Counted from the first letter of the stretch, positions 8,415 to 17,496 are shown. The stretch: 64,000 bases of DNA from JAMXLO01 sp963776505 (GCA_963776505.1 CAVZNH010000050.1:124001-188000); one strand, 5' to 3'. Program-made: numbers and translations. Notes: generated from the sequence alone by a model not told the origin.

Positions 8415-9674
8415 ATGATGGCGCTGCACGATCTCTATGCGGCGGTCTGGGACAAGTCGTCCGGGCCGGCGTGGCAGGCTCGACACCGCATGAGTGCCAG
8501 CGAGTATCAGAGCACATTCGACACTCTGCTACAGCAAGGCTATCGGCTGCGGATGGTCAGCGGCTATGCGCCCGACGGGCAGGATCTGTATGCGGCGCTG
8601 TGGGAACACGCCAGCGGTCCAGCCTGGCAGGCACATCATCGAATGAACGCGGCCGACTACCAGCACACGTTCGACCAGATGGTCGCGCAGGGCTATCGCC
8701 TGATCACCGTCAGCGGCTATTCGGTGGGCGGCCAGGACATGTATGCGGCGTTGTGGGAGAAGGACTCGTCCGTCGCCTGGCAGGCACGCCACCGGCTCAC
8801 CGCCGCTCAGTACCAAACAACGTTCGATCAGCTTGTCGCACAGGGTTACCGGCTGACCTGGGTGGATTGCTACACGGTGGCGGGCGAAGATCGCTATGCC
8901 GCGATCTGGCAGAAGAGTGCAGGGGCGGCTTGGCAGGCGCGCCATCGCATGACGCCGGCGCAGTATCAAACGACGTTCGATCAAATGCTGCATCAGGGCT
9001 ACCGCCCGGTCTGTGTCAGTGCCTGCAATACCGGCGGCCAGGATCTCTACGCCGCGTTGTGGGAGAAGATGTCGGGTCCCGCCTGGGTCGCGCACCATGC
9101 GATGAGCTCCGGCGGCTATCAGTTCACGTTCGACCAGTTGCTGGCGCAGGGCTATCGGCTGCGCTTCGTGATGGGCTATCCGGGTGAGGATCCGGCGCTC
9201 GCGGTGCTGAACTTCACCATGCAGCACCAGTTGCAGTCGGAATGGTGCTGGGCGGCGACGTCGGTCAGCGTCGCGCACTACTACGATGCGCACAGTTCCT
9301 GGACACAGTGCCAGATGGTTAATGCGCAGACCGGACACACGACATGTTGCCAGGACGGAAGTTCGTCGGACTGCAACCAGCCAGGCTATCTCGATGATGC
9401 GCTGACGCGCTGCGGACACCTGAGCAGCGACACCGGCGGCACCACGGCGATCAACGACGTGCTGGACGATCTCGCATCGGGCAATCCGGTGTGCATCCGC
9501 ATCGGCTGGTCAGGCGGCGGCGGACACTTCATTGCCGCGACCGGGGCAGAGGATCCCGATATCATGATCGTCGATGATCCGATCTACGGCCATTCGGTGC
9601 TGAGCTACAACACGCTCGCCAACGACTATCAGGGCAGCGGTTCATGGACCAACTCTTACTATACCAAGCCCTGA
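8415..9674 (+). CDS. Papain-like cysteine protease with five tandem BTRD1 repeats
   Basis: 419 aa. Residues 6-260 are five direct 51-residue repeats (6-56, 57-107, 108-158, 159-209, 210-260), each with the pattern DLYAALWE..GPAWQA.HRM...YQ.TFDQ...QGYRL..VSGY; this matches the bacterial tandem repeat domain 1 family (PF17660). Residues 261-419 are a papain-like domain of the AvrRpt2/C39-like type: Cys278 in SEWCWAATS, His371 in GGGGHFIAA, and Asp387 or Asp388 in IVDDP form the likely triad, with Gln274 as oxyanion residue. Many further cysteines could form disulfides, yet no signal peptide is visible. ATGATG start with AGGACAAGG upstream. A repeat-lectin-like binding array fused to a protease suggests a substrate-targeting or effector role; this is inference. 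Confidence 0.85.
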   Translation: MMALHDLYAAVWDKSSGPAWQARHRMSASEYQSTFDTLLQQGYRLRMVSGYAPDGQDLYAALWEHASGPAWQAHHRMNAADYQHTFDQMVAQGYRLITVSGYSVGGQDMYAALWEKDSSVAWQARHRLTAAQYQTTFDQLVAQGYRLTWVDCYTVAGEDRYAAIWQKSAGAAWQARHRMTPAQYQTTFDQMLHQGYRPVCVSACNTGGQDLYAALWEKMSGPAWVAHHAMSSGGYQFTFDQLLAQGYRLRFVMGYPGEDPALAVLNFTMQHQLQSEWCWAATSVSVAHYYDAHSSWTQCQMVNAQTGHTTCCQDGSSSDCNQPGYLDDALTRCGHLSSDTGGTTAINDVLDDLASGNPVCIRIGWSGGGGHFIAATGAEDPDIMIVDDPIYGHSVLSYNTLANDYQGSGSWTNSYYTKP

Positions 9675-9690
9675 GCGGCAGGAGACGACG

Positions 9691-10311
9691 ATGCCCCTTA
9701 CCTTGCAAACCCCACCCCAGGAATCGCTTGCCGCTCTGGCCGCGGCTCTGCCGCGCCTTGCCGCCAGCCCTGCGATCGCCGCGCGGATGCAGTTGACCAG
9801 CAGCGGGATCAACCGGTTCGTAGCCCAGCGCGCCGCAAACCCTAATGCCGCGCCCAGCGTATCCGCACCGTTGTTCGTACTCGGCCTCGCCGATATCGCC
9901 GGAAGTGGCGGACTGGCGGCGGCTCGGCACACCGGATGGCGGCATCTGTTGGACGCGGGCACCGGCGCCGTGCTGGCCGAGACAGCGCTGCGCGGTGCGA
10001 CGCACGTGTTCGCCGCGTTGAACGAAAGTCCGTTCGCACAGGACATGCAGGCGCGGCTGGCCGTGCTCAATCACGACCCCGCCGTGTCGGCCGGGTCGTA
10101 TCAGGCGGCGCTGCTCCAGGTGCCGGCGATGGGTGTCATGGCTCTTTGGTTGCGCGGTTCCGGCGGGAGTTCGGACATCCTCGTGCCGCTGGCACCGTCG
10201 CCTTCGCCGCTGGTGGCGGGCCGACACTACAATGAGGGCGACTTCCTCGCCGCATTGCGTCCGATGGCACAGGCGAAGCTGCACGCCGATGCGCCGGGGA
10301 AGGGGGCGTAA
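9691..10311 (+). CDS. Unknown protein encoded behind the repeat protease, 206 aa
   Basis: I do not recognise this family. The gene starts 16 bases after the protease stop with its own GGAGAC, so the two are almost certainly one transcript. The product is Ala/Leu-rich, largely helical in character, has no signal peptide, and no cysteines in motif-like positions. In papain-like protease loci an adjacent small protein is often an inhibitor, chaperone or immunity partner; that is a hypothesis only. It converges with the phosphoesterase gene, whose stop is 11 bases away. Confidence 0.7.
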   Translation: MPLTLQTPPQESLAALAAALPRLAASPAIAARMQLTSSGINRFVAQRAANPNAAPSVSAPLFVLGLADIAGSGGLAAARHTGWRHLLDAGTGAVLAETALRGATHVFAALNESPFAQDMQARLAVLNHDPAVSAGSYQAALLQVPAMGVMALWLRGSGGSSDILVPLAPSPSPLVAGRHYNEGDFLAALRPMAQAKLHADAPGKGA

Positions 10312-10321
10312 GGGTCGTCCC

Positions 10322-11009
10322 CTACGCCAGCTTCAACTCCCACGTCTCGGCCACCGCCAGTCCACGGACGGCGATACCGTTGGTCAGCGTCGCCACGTAA
10401 GACTCATGATGGTGGCCGTGCACGATCAATCGTGCGCCGGCGTGTGCGGCCATCTGGTCGATCACGGCGAAGCCATGGCGGTGGCATGACGGCGCCTCGT
10501 GCGTCACAAGCACGTCGAAGCGCTGCTGTGCCAAGTTGCGCGAAATCCTCGGGGAAGATCGAATCGCGATGCCATAGCGGTAGTCCGCCGCGCCAGTGTT
10601 CCCTCGGCCTCAGGCTATCGAGAAACGCATGCCGCGTTTGGAACCCGGGCAGATCGATGCGGCCGTTCGGTTCGTCCGCGCGCGGATACCAGATGCGCGG
10701 CTTGAATACGCCGGCCAGGCCGGCGATGCGCAATCCGGCGACTTCGATCACCCTGCCACCGATATCGCCTGCGGGATAATCCGTCGCGAGGTTGTCGAAT
10801 ACCGCCTCGGTCTCGGCGTCCTTGTTGCCGAGGATCCAGTATACCGCCCAGCCCAGGCTGAACAGCGATGCCAAAGTGTCGCGCAGCGGCAAACGCAGTT
10901 CGCAGTCGCCGAGCAGGATCAAGGTGCCTGGTGCCTGCGCGGAGCACGCACGCAGGATCGGCGGGAAATTGCCGTGCGGATCGCCGGCGATGACAATGCG
11001 ATCGGACAC
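10322..11009 (-). pseudogene. Calcineurin-like metallophosphoesterase, frame-disrupted
   Basis: Two frames together give about 228 aa with all five blocks of the metallophosphoesterase fold in order: AGDPHGN (GDxH), ILLGDCE (GDxx), ILGNKD (GNHD), then after the shift VLVTHEAPS and IVHGHHHES (GHxH). The frame breaks near 10538-10542; removing or adding one base there fuses FPEDFAQ to LAQQRFDVLV. A GTG at 11009 reading VSDRIVIAGD is the likely start. It follows the antiporter by 14 bases on the same strand. Substrate unknown. Confidence 0.75.
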
Positions 11010-11023
11010 GCGCGGCACCGCGA

Positions 11024-12253
11024 TCAAACGGCGCGACCGAAGCCCAGCAGCCGCGCCGCCGGGCCGATCGTCCAGCCCTGTATGACCAGCGATATGACCA
11101 CCACGACGAACACGCCGGAGAACAGTCGCTCGTCTCGCAGCGGATCGGCGAGGGCGGGGATGAAGCTGATATAGATCGGCACCGCGCCGCGCAGTCCGAC
11201 CCAAGAGGCGAACGCCAATTCACGCCAGGGATAGCGGAACGGCAGCAGGCAGGCGAAGGTCGCGACTGGCCGCGCCACCACAATCAGCACAAGGGCGGTA
11301 ATGACGCCTTGCAGGATGAACGGCACCAGCTCATGCGGCGTGACCAGCAGGCCGAGCATCAGGAAAAGCACGATCTGCGCCAGCCAGGCGAAGCCTTCGT
11401 AGAAGTTGGTGATCTCGCGCTGAGCGGGATGCCTTGTGGCGCCGACGATGATGCCCGCGAGGTAGATCGCCAGAAAGCCGCTGGTATCTAGCATCTGCGC
11501 CAGGCCGAACAGCGCGAGGCCGAACGCCAGCACCAGCACCATGGCAGCGGGGACCTCAAGCGACAGGCGTCGCAGCAGCAAGGCCAGCAGCCAGCCGCCT
11601 CCCAGTCCGATTACGCCACCGCCGATCATCTCCTGGGCGAACAGCAGAGCGCCGCTCAGCCAGGTGCCCGAGCCCGGTGCCACGATCGCACGCACGACGA
11701 AGATGGTGAGGAAGATCGACGCAGGGTCGTTCAGTCCGGATTCCACTTCCAACAGCGCGGTGACGCGTTCGGGCAATGCGAGGCGCGCGCGGCTCAGCAG
11801 AGCGGCCACCGCGGCCGCGTCGGTGGGCGCCACCGCGGCGCCGACCAGCATGGCCATTGCGAACGGCACGCCGGCGAGCAGCATGACGGCCGTGGCGACG
11901 ATCGCGGCCGTGATTGCGACGCCGATCACCGCCAGCGTCAGCGCCGGCCAGACTGCGAGGCGCAGCATCGAGACGGGGGTCTGAAGACCGCCTTGGAACA
12001 GGATCACAGCGAGTGCCACGCTGCCGACCAGATAGGCGGAAGCGAAGTCGTCGTAGCGGATATGGCCTGGGCCATCCTCGCCGGTCAGCATGCCAATCAC
12101 CAGGAACACCAGCAGCACCGGCGCGCCGACACGGCGGGACAGCATACCGGCGAACACGCTGAGCACGCCCAAGGCCGCGCCGATGAGGATCATCTCATGG
12201 GCGAGCGCCATATGGGCGCGGCCGAGTGCGAGCAGGTCAGGTCCGATGGGCAT
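11024..12253 (-). CDS. CPA1-type cation:proton antiporter
   Basis: About 409 aa with twelve or so membrane segments. The conserved ESGLNDPASIFL segment holds the Asp essential for ion exchange in the CPA1 family, and SWVGLRGAVPIYISF is the signature of the NhaP2/CvrA-like branch that moves K+ or Na+ against H+. NhaP2's cytoplasmic C-terminal TrkA_C-type domain is missing; the protein ends right after the last membrane segment. The ATG at 12253 is preferred over an in-frame GTG at 12295 that lies in a repeated element. Inner membrane; pH or cation homeostasis. Confidence 0.85.
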   Translation of the reverse strand: MPIGPDLLALGRAHMALAHEMILIGAALGVLSVFAGMLSRRVGAPVLLVFLVIGMLTGEDGPGHIRYDDFASAYLVGSVALAVILFQGGLQTPVSMLRLAVWPALTLAVIGVAITAAIVATAVMLLAGVPFAMAMLVGAAVAPTDAAAVAALLSRARLALPERVTALLEVESGLNDPASIFLTIFVVRAIVAPGSGTWLSGALLFAQEMIGGGVIGLGGGWLLALLLRRLSLEVPAAMVLVLAFGLALFGLAQMLDTSGFLAIYLAGIIVGATRHPAQREITNFYEGFAWLAQIVLFLMLGLLVTPHELVPFILQGVITALVLIVVARPVATFACLLPFRYPWRELAFASWVGLRGAVPIYISFIPALADPLRDERLFSGVFVVVVISLVIQGWTIGPAARLLGFGRAV

Positions 12254-12289
12254 TAAGGTGACGATGTTCGTGCGGGACCCGACGAATGG

Positions 12290-12378
12290 TGTCACTGAGG
12301 GAAGCGAGAGCGGTGCTCTCCGTGATGGGGATTGCTTCCCGAATCACGTCCGGGACCGCTCCGCTCCTCGCAATGACA
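12290..12378 (-). repeat. Interspersed ~85-bp palindromic element, copy 1
   Basis: Bounded by TGTCATTGCGA (minus strand, from 12378) and an imperfect TGTCACTGAGG (from 12290). It shares this end sequence plus GAAGCAATCCCCA with the element at 54074-54154. It sits between the stop of the VOC gene (12380) and the antiporter start, so it is intergenic. The pattern is that of a small non-autonomous repeat of the REP/MITE kind. Confidence 0.65.
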
Positions 12379-12379
12379 G

Positions 12380-12886
12380 TTATTGCGCGGGTGCGGCTGC
12401 CCGCTGCTTCTGCATGTCCTCCTCCCACGGCCCGGGAAACAGGCCGAGGTTCACCACGTCGGGGGCAAACACGCTGTCCTGGCGCGGCCATTTGTCGCGC
12501 GGCAGTTCGTACGACACTTCCAATCCGTTGCCGTCCGGATCACGGAAGTAGATGCCGAGCGACAGTCCGTGGTCAGAGATGTGGTCGAACTTCACGCCCT
12601 TCTCCTTCAGGCGATAGTAGGCGTCCTTCAGGTCGTCCAGGCTCTCCATCATGAACGCCAGGTGGTTCAGCCCCACCTGCCGCTTCGCCTGCAGCGGCGC
12701 ATCGTCCCCCACCTCCATCAGTGCCACCTCGTGCGACTTGTCCTTGTCCGCCGACATGAACGCGGCGCGACCCGGACGGAAGTGGTAGGTGTGCAGGCCC
12801 AGCACGTCCTCGTACCATTGGCGCGAACGCTCCGCGTTGCGCACGTAGAGGTTGACGTGGCCGAGATGCTTCGGACGGTAACTCAT
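12380..12886 (-). CDS. VOC-family (glyoxalase/extradiol dioxygenase-like) protein
   Basis: 168 aa, two beta-alpha-beta-beta-beta modules. Probable metal ligands are His10 (LGHVNLYV), His75 (GLNHLAFM) and Glu123 (GLEVSYE), the His-His-Glu set of the vicinal oxygen chelate superfamily. Length is that of a single-domain member rather than a two-domain catechol 2,3-dioxygenase. Its ATG overlaps the stop of the HpaB-type hydroxylase by four bases, so the two are translationally coupled. The pairing suggests it acts on the hydroxylase product, for example ring cleavage or isomerisation. Confidence 0.85.
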   Translation of the reverse strand: MSYRPKHLGHVNLYVRNAERSRQWYEDVLGLHTYHFRPGRAAFMSADKDKSHEVALMEVGDDAPLQAKRQVGLNHLAFMMESLDDLKDAYYRLKEKGVKFDHISDHGLSLGIYFRDPDGNGLEVSYELPRDKWPRQDSVFAPDVVNLGLFPGPWEEDMQKQRAAAPAQ

Positions 12887-14355
12887 CGCATATCCTCCAT
12901 GTCGTCGCGTTTCAGGAAGTCGAGAACGCGCTCCATCGCCTCGTTCTTCGGGTAGATCGCAGCCAGAGCACGGGCGCGTGTCAACGGGTCCGAGGCAAAG
13001 AAGCGTTCATACAGTACCTGGCGGCTTCCGAACGAGCTGCCCGCGACATCCCAGGCGAGGCGGAATAGGCTGACGCGGTCACGCGCCGAGATGGTGTCGG
13101 TCGCCAGGTATTGCTCGATATGGCCGGCGAGCGGGCCTTTGAAGTCGGCCTCACTCGGTGTGATCATGAAGCTGGATGATCCCAGAAGTTGCAAAATCTC
13201 GATCATCCTTGGATAGGCGGTCATGAACAGGTTTCGCGTGCTCTCGATCGTCACCGAATCCGGACACATCACGCCCCATTCGTCGAGCTTTGCGTCAGCC
13301 TCTGCCGCGCGCATCAGCGCCCGCGTCAGCGTCGCGTTGAGCATCAGCTCGCCGATGCGTTCCTCTACGTGCGGCAGATGCTTGTTGCCGAGTGCCTCGG
13401 TCATCAGCAGGGCGATCCCAAGCACGAACTCGCACTTGGCCAAATTCTTGGCCGCACCCTGATGCGATGAATGCGCCGAATAATGCGTGCCGGCCGCCGC
13501 ACCGTTCAGCAGGTTGACGTCGCCATACAGGAAGACGCGCTCCCACGGCACCTCGACGTTGTCGAAGAACACGACGCAATCCATCTCCTCGAAGCGCGAG
13601 CCGAGCGGATGGTCGAAATGCGAGCCGCCGAGATCGAAGCTGTCGCGGCACAGGAAGCGCAGTCCAGGTGTGGCGCATGGAATGGCGAACGCGAGCGCAA
13701 ACGGGCTGTGGGCTTCGGCGTACTGGCCGAGTCGCGGCGAATAGACAGCAATCTCATCGGAGATCGGACCGAGGGTCGCCAGAACGCGCGCACCGTGTAC
13801 CACGAGACCACGGCTGGTCTCGCGGATCGCCTGCAGCGCCGTGCCTTCCTGGAGGTTGTAGGTGGCGGTAACGTTGCGGCTGCGCTGGAGATTGATCAGC
13901 GAGTGGGTCAGAACGATGTCGTTTTCGCGGATGTATTCGTAGTAGCGGCGGACGTTCTCCGCGAATTCGGGACGGCCATTGCCGCGTGCGAAGTAATCGG
14001 CCGCGGCGCCCCAGGCGGCGAGCGTGACGTTCATGAAGTCCGGCGAGCGTCCCATCATGCCGCACGTGGAGCGCGCCCAGTTCAGCATCATGACGCGGCG
14101 CGCTTCCAGTTCTTCGCGTGTGCGTGGATTGATGAATGACAGGCCGACCCGGTCGCCGGTGGAGGGCGAGGCATAGGTCATCTCGTCGCGATATTTCGGA
14201 TCGCACTGCATGTCGTAGAGCGCAGCGATCGCGCGCGCACCGCCTGCCAGGCCAGGGTGCGTGGTCACGTCCTTGACGCGTTCGCCGCGCAGCCAGACCT
14301 CGCAGTCCTGCTCGCGGAGCCCGTTCAGGTATTGCCGTCCCGTGCGTGCTGGCAT
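12883..14355 (-). CDS. 4-hydroxyphenylacetate 3-hydroxylase family (HpaB-like) flavin monooxygenase
   Basis: 490 aa. Full-length member of the HpaB/chlorophenol monooxygenase family, which uses reduced flavin from a separate reductase to ortho-hydroxylate phenolic rings. Typical blocks are MTYASPSTGDRVGLSF near the N-terminus, ARSTCGMMGRSPDFMN, and HFDHPLGSRFEEMD.VVFFDNVEVPWERVF in the middle. The ATG at 14355 is preceded by GGGAGA; a longer frame starts 30 bases earlier. No flavin reductase (HpaC) gene is nearby. Coupled to the VOC gene downstream, which suggests an aromatic degradation unit. The true substrate is not shown by the sequence. Confidence 0.88.
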   Translation of the reverse strand: MPARTGRQYLNGLREQDCEVWLRGERVKDVTTHPGLAGGARAIAALYDMQCDPKYRDEMTYASPSTGDRVGLSFINPRTREELEARRVMMLNWARSTCGMMGRSPDFMNVTLAAWGAAADYFARGNGRPEFAENVRRYYEYIRENDIVLTHSLINLQRSRNVTATYNLQEGTALQAIRETSRGLVVHGARVLATLGPISDEIAVYSPRLGQYAEAHSPFALAFAIPCATPGLRFLCRDSFDLGGSHFDHPLGSRFEEMDCVVFFDNVEVPWERVFLYGDVNLLNGAAAGTHYSAHSSHQGAAKNLAKCEFVLGIALLMTEALGNKHLPHVEERIGELMLNATLTRALMRAAEADAKLDEWGVMCPDSVTIESTRNLFMTAYPRMIEILQLLGSSSFMITPSEADFKGPLAGHIEQYLATDTISARDRVSLFRLAWDVAGSSFGSRQVLYERFFASDPLTRARALAAIYPKNEAMERVLDFLKRDDMEDMR

Positions 14356-14410
14356 GCCGCGTCTCCCTTTGCGGGCGGCAATCATGGCCGTTCAAGCCGG
14401 CTCGCACCAG

Positions 14411-14453
14411 TCTCCCCCTCCCCCCAACCCCCTCCCGCGAGGGGAGGGGGAGA
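14411..14453. repeat. CCCCTCCC/GGGAGGGG palindromic repeat, copy 1
   Basis: TCTCCCCCTCCCC (14411-14423) pairs perfectly with GGGGAGGGGGAGA (14441-14453). It lies between the LLM oxidoreductase stop (14461) and the HpaB-like start. Related palindromes occur at 26870, 39786 and 57779. It could terminate transcription from 15501, but has no T-run. Confidence 0.7.
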
Positions 14454-14460
14454 TTTCGGG

Positions 14461-15501
14461 TCAGGTGTTGAAGCCGGCGAACCTGTGGGGGATGCGTTGG
14501 ATGTCGGCGAGCACGTCGCGGCGCAATCCCGCGGGCGTGTCCGGCGGGAATTCCAGATCGATAGAATCGGCTACCCCGCCATAGCGCTGCTCGATGGCGT
14601 CGGCGATCCCGCGGTAGGTGCCGCAGGCGGCGAAGATGCGCACGACATCGTCGGGCACCTGTGCCGCCATCTCGTCCCAGTGTCCCTCCACCGACATTCG
14701 ATGCAGCTTCAGGCCCAGGTCCTGCTGCCCGTGCAGTGCCAGGATCGGCATGTAGGTGCGGGTCGATCCGTAGAACCCGATGCGGCGGCGCGCGACCTCC
14801 ATGCCGGCGGCGACGCTCGCGTCATCCGGGCCGGTGATCACGAAGCCGCCGCCATGGACATCGAAATGCTCGCGCGTCCTTCCACTGCGCTGCATGCCGA
14901 TTGAGATCTGCGGCAGACACACCTCCTCGAGGTAGCGTCGCGAGCACAGCGGATGCAGCCGCACGCCATCCGCGACCTGGCCCGCGACGCGAAGCATCGC
15001 TTCGCCGACCGCCGCGATCGTCACCGGTACCATGGGCAGACCGGTCGGTTCGGGCGAAAAATCCGGGGTCATCAGCGTCAGCGTGTAGTGCTCGCTGTGG
15101 AAGTCGAGCTTTCCGCGTGTCTCCCAGCAGCGCCACACCGCGCGCAACGCCTGCACATAGTCGCGGAGCCGCGGCGCGGGCGCGGTCCAGGGGATGCCAA
15201 AGCGCCGCTCGTTGTGGCCCTTCACCTGGCTGCCCAGACCCAGCACGAAGCGGCCGCGCGAATTCGCCTGGAGGTCCCAGGCCTGCGACGCCAGCACCGT
15301 GGGGCTGCGCGGAAACGCCACGGCGACCGATGGCGTCAGCTCGACGCGCTCCGTCGCCAGTGAGGCGACAGCCAGTGGGGCGAACACGTCATGCCCCAGC
15401 TCCACCGTCATCACCGCATCGTTGCCGGCGGCTTCCGCCTCGCGTGCCGCCTGCTGCGTCGTGCGCCAGTCCGCCATTGGCAGACGCGTGAATACCCGCA
15501 T
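14461..15501 (-). CDS. LLM-class flavin-dependent oxidoreductase (F420/FMN type)
   Basis: 346 aa, a luciferase-like TIM barrel. The segment QAWDLQANSRGRFVLGLGSQVKGH (shown here only by position, about residues 77-100) with the core RFVLGLG.Q is typical of the branch that includes F420-dependent methylene-H4MPT reductase-like enzymes of TIGR03617 type. The ATG at 15501 has GGGAG 5-9 bases upstream and is chosen over a GTG 15 bases earlier. Same strand as the HpaB-like hydroxylase with about 105 bp between, part of a flavoenzyme-rich group. Substrate unknown. Confidence 0.85.
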   Translation of the reverse strand: MRVFTRLPMADWRTTQQAAREAEAAGNDAVMTVELGHDVFAPLAVASLATERVELTPSVAVAFPRSPTVLASQAWDLQANSRGRFVLGLGSQVKGHNERRFGIPWTAPAPRLRDYVQALRAVWRCWETRGKLDFHSEHYTLTLMTPDFSPEPTGLPMVPVTIAAVGEAMLRVAGQVADGVRLHPLCSRRYLEEVCLPQISIGMQRSGRTREHFDVHGGGFVITGPDDASVAAGMEVARRRIGFYGSTRTYMPILALHGQQDLGLKLHRMSVEGHWDEMAAQVPDDVVRIFAACGTYRGIADAIEQRYGGVADSIDLEFPPDTPAGLRRDVLADIQRIPHRFAGFNT

Positions 15502-15589
15502 GTCGCTCCCGATCACCTATGAAGGCTTCGATCTTTCCGCGCGTCAGCCAATCTGGCAAACCGTCGCGCGAAACTCAGGAACAAACACG

Positions 15590-16063
15590 ATGCCAGTTGC
15601 CAGACGTGCGACGCGCCTGATGGTCATCACGTGCGGCCTGTGGGCTGTGAGCGTGCCGGTCATTCCGAACAGTGAGGCAGCAACGCCCTGGGCCTTGATC
15701 GCTCGCCGAGCGATTGGGCGCGTCGAGCAACTGAGCCAACCTCCGAAAGGTGAGCAACCGGGTTTCGATGTTGCGACTGTCATCCTCAATGCAGATGCGA
15801 CGAAGGTTTACGCGACCGCCGTCGACCTGCTGCACAAGAACCAGACGGTGCATGTTGTGGCCGAGGATGCCGCACACCGGACGGTCGAATTCAGCAACGG
15901 CAAACGCTCCGCCGGCATCACGGTCAGCGATCTCGGTGCGCGCTTGTCGCAGATACTGGTGGCATCGGCGACGTTGCCGGGACAGGACTCGGCCACGCTG
16001 CGAATTGTCGATGGGATTCTCCGGGTGTGCCAGGAAATGAAGGTGACCTGCAGTACCCGCTAG
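15590..16063 (+). CDS. Exported protein of unknown function, 157 aa
   Basis: The product starts MPVARRATRLMVITCGLWAV with a basic then hydrophobic stretch and a likely cleavage after about residue 30 (PNSEAA). The mature part contains ADATKVYATAVDLLHKN and HRTVEFSNGKRSAGITVSDL, a compact alpha/beta pattern like small lipid- or ligand-binding periplasmic domains, but no family is recognised. It is divergent from the LLM gene and convergent with the PanE-like gene. Periplasmic location is inferred from the signal peptide. Confidence 0.7.
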   Translation: MPVARRATRLMVITCGLWAVSVPVIPNSEAATPWALIARRAIGRVEQLSQPPKGEQPGFDVATVILNADATKVYATAVDLLHKNQTVHVVAEDAAHRTVEFSNGKRSAGITVSDLGARLSQILVASATLPGQDSATLRIVDGILRVCQEMKVTCSTR

Positions 16064-16105
16064 TGCCGGCCGCGCCGGTGACGTGCACCGGCGCGACGGC
16101 TCTGG

Positions 16106-17167
16106 TCAGTTCAGCCGCAGGTCCGTGATGTGCTTCGGATCGGGCTTCAGATCGCCGCGCTCCACGCGCTTGACGATGTCGGTCAATACCACGTTGGCCG
16201 GTGTGGCGATGCCGATCTCATCGCCCTTCTTCGCCACCATACCGTTGAGGAACTCGATCTCGGTGCGGCGCCCCTTCACCATGTCCTGGCCCATCGACGG
16301 CCGATGCTCGCCGCCGCCCTTGCTCACCTCGGCCAGCCGGTGCTCGTCGTACTGCCGTGTTGCCGCCGCATCGCCCTCGCCGGCGCGTGCGATGATCTCG
16401 GGATCCAGGTGAATGATTTCCTCAAGCTCATAGCCAAGCGCCTGGCCGACACGGATCGCCTCGCTGCCGAGGCGAGCCGAGAAGTGCCGGATCGCGTCGT
16501 TCTGCACCATGTCCTTGCCGATCATTCCCGTGCAGGCCGACAGACCGTTGCCCATCACGTTGGTCACCAGCTTCGACCAACGCTCGCCCCATAGGTTCTC
16601 TGTCACCATCGCGCTGTCTGCCAGGCTGACGAGGCGGCAGATCTCCTTCAAACGATCGGTGACGCGGCCATGCACCTCGCCGGTGCGGAACACCGTATGC
16701 TTCGTGCCGCTCTTGCCGGCGGCGCGGCGCACGTGACCAGGCTCGCACAGATCGACGGTGATGGAACTGGCGATGCAGCCTACGGTCTTGCCCCAGCCGA
16801 CCACGCCGGCGATCGTCTCCTCGTTCATGCAGTTCTGCAGCGAGACGATGAAGCCGCCCGGTGCCAGGTACTGGCTGATCAGCGTGGCCGCCCATTCGGT
16901 GTCGTACGACTTCATGCAGACGAAGGCGATGTCGATCGGCTTCTCCTTGGCAAGCTGCTGCGCGTCGGTCACATGCATCGCGCGCACCTTCGTGGTGAAT
17001 TCCGGCACATCGCGGATGTGGCTGATCTTCAGGCCATCGCGCTGCATCTTCTCGACATGCGCGGGCCAGGGATCGATGAACGTCACGTCCTCGCCGGCCT
17101 GCGCCATGTGTGCCCCGGCGTAGCCGCCGACGGCGCCAACACCCATGAATGCGATCTTGCTGCCCAT
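16106..17167 (-). CDS. 2-dehydropantoate 2-reductase family (PanE/ApbA) protein
   Basis: 353 aa. The N-terminal Rossmann motif is AFMGVGAVGGYAGAHMAQAG (residues 5-24); the central Lys region and the C-terminal helical domain (about 190-330; LVTNVMGNGLSACTG) fit ketopantoate reductase. The protein is some 40-50 residues longer than E. coli PanE because of an insert around 255-290. Given its position behind an LLM monooxygenase and an EthD-like gene, it may serve a catabolic keto-acid reduction rather than pantothenate synthesis. ATG at 17167 follows GGGAGA. Confidence 0.82.
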   Translation of the reverse strand: MGSKIAFMGVGAVGGYAGAHMAQAGEDVTFIDPWPAHVEKMQRDGLKISHIRDVPEFTTKVRAMHVTDAQQLAKEKPIDIAFVCMKSYDTEWAATLISQYLAPGGFIVSLQNCMNEETIAGVVGWGKTVGCIASSITVDLCEPGHVRRAAGKSGTKHTVFRTGEVHGRVTDRLKEICRLVSLADSAMVTENLWGERWSKLVTNVMGNGLSACTGMIGKDMVQNDAIRHFSARLGSEAIRVGQALGYELEEIIHLDPEIIARAGEGDAAATRQYDEHRLAEVSKGGGEHRPSMGQDMVKGRRTEIEFLNGMVAKKGDEIGIATPANVVLTDIVKRVERGDLKPDPKHITDLRLN

Positions 17168-17177
17168 GTTTCTCTCC

Positions 17178-17496
17178 CTAGCTTTCCAGCGTATCCGCAA
17201 TCTCGATGATCTCGCGCGTGCGCGTCACGCGTGTGCCCCAGCGCGCGTCGAACTCGGCGATCAGCGTGCGGATCGCCGGCGAGGTGCTGACGGCTTCCGC
17301 CGCGGCAACGTCGGCGAACCGATAGAACGGCGTAGTGCACGGACGGATCGGTCCGGCTCCAGCCGCGCGAGGCGCGGCTGGCGCCGAACGCCTTCATCGC
17401 GTCGGGCAGATGCTCGCTGCGATACCAGTGATCGAAATCGCGCCGATCCGTCTCGGCTACCACCGCTCGCACCACCAGGCAGGCTCCTGCCATCAT
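17178..17496 (-). pseudogene. Small dimeric alpha/beta-barrel (EthD/DUF4286-like) protein, frame-disrupted
   Basis: Two frames join near 17336. The first reads MMAGACLVVRAVVAETDR then DFDHWYRSEHLPDAMKAFGA, a signature of the EthD/antibiotic-biosynthesis-monooxygenase-like barrel. The second resumes FYRFADVAAAEAVSTS and ends IIEIADTLES with a TAG at 17178. The joined protein is about 106 aa. Its ATG overlaps the TGA of the upstream LLM gene, and its end is 11 bases before the PanE-like start, so the three form one operon. Confidence 0.65.
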
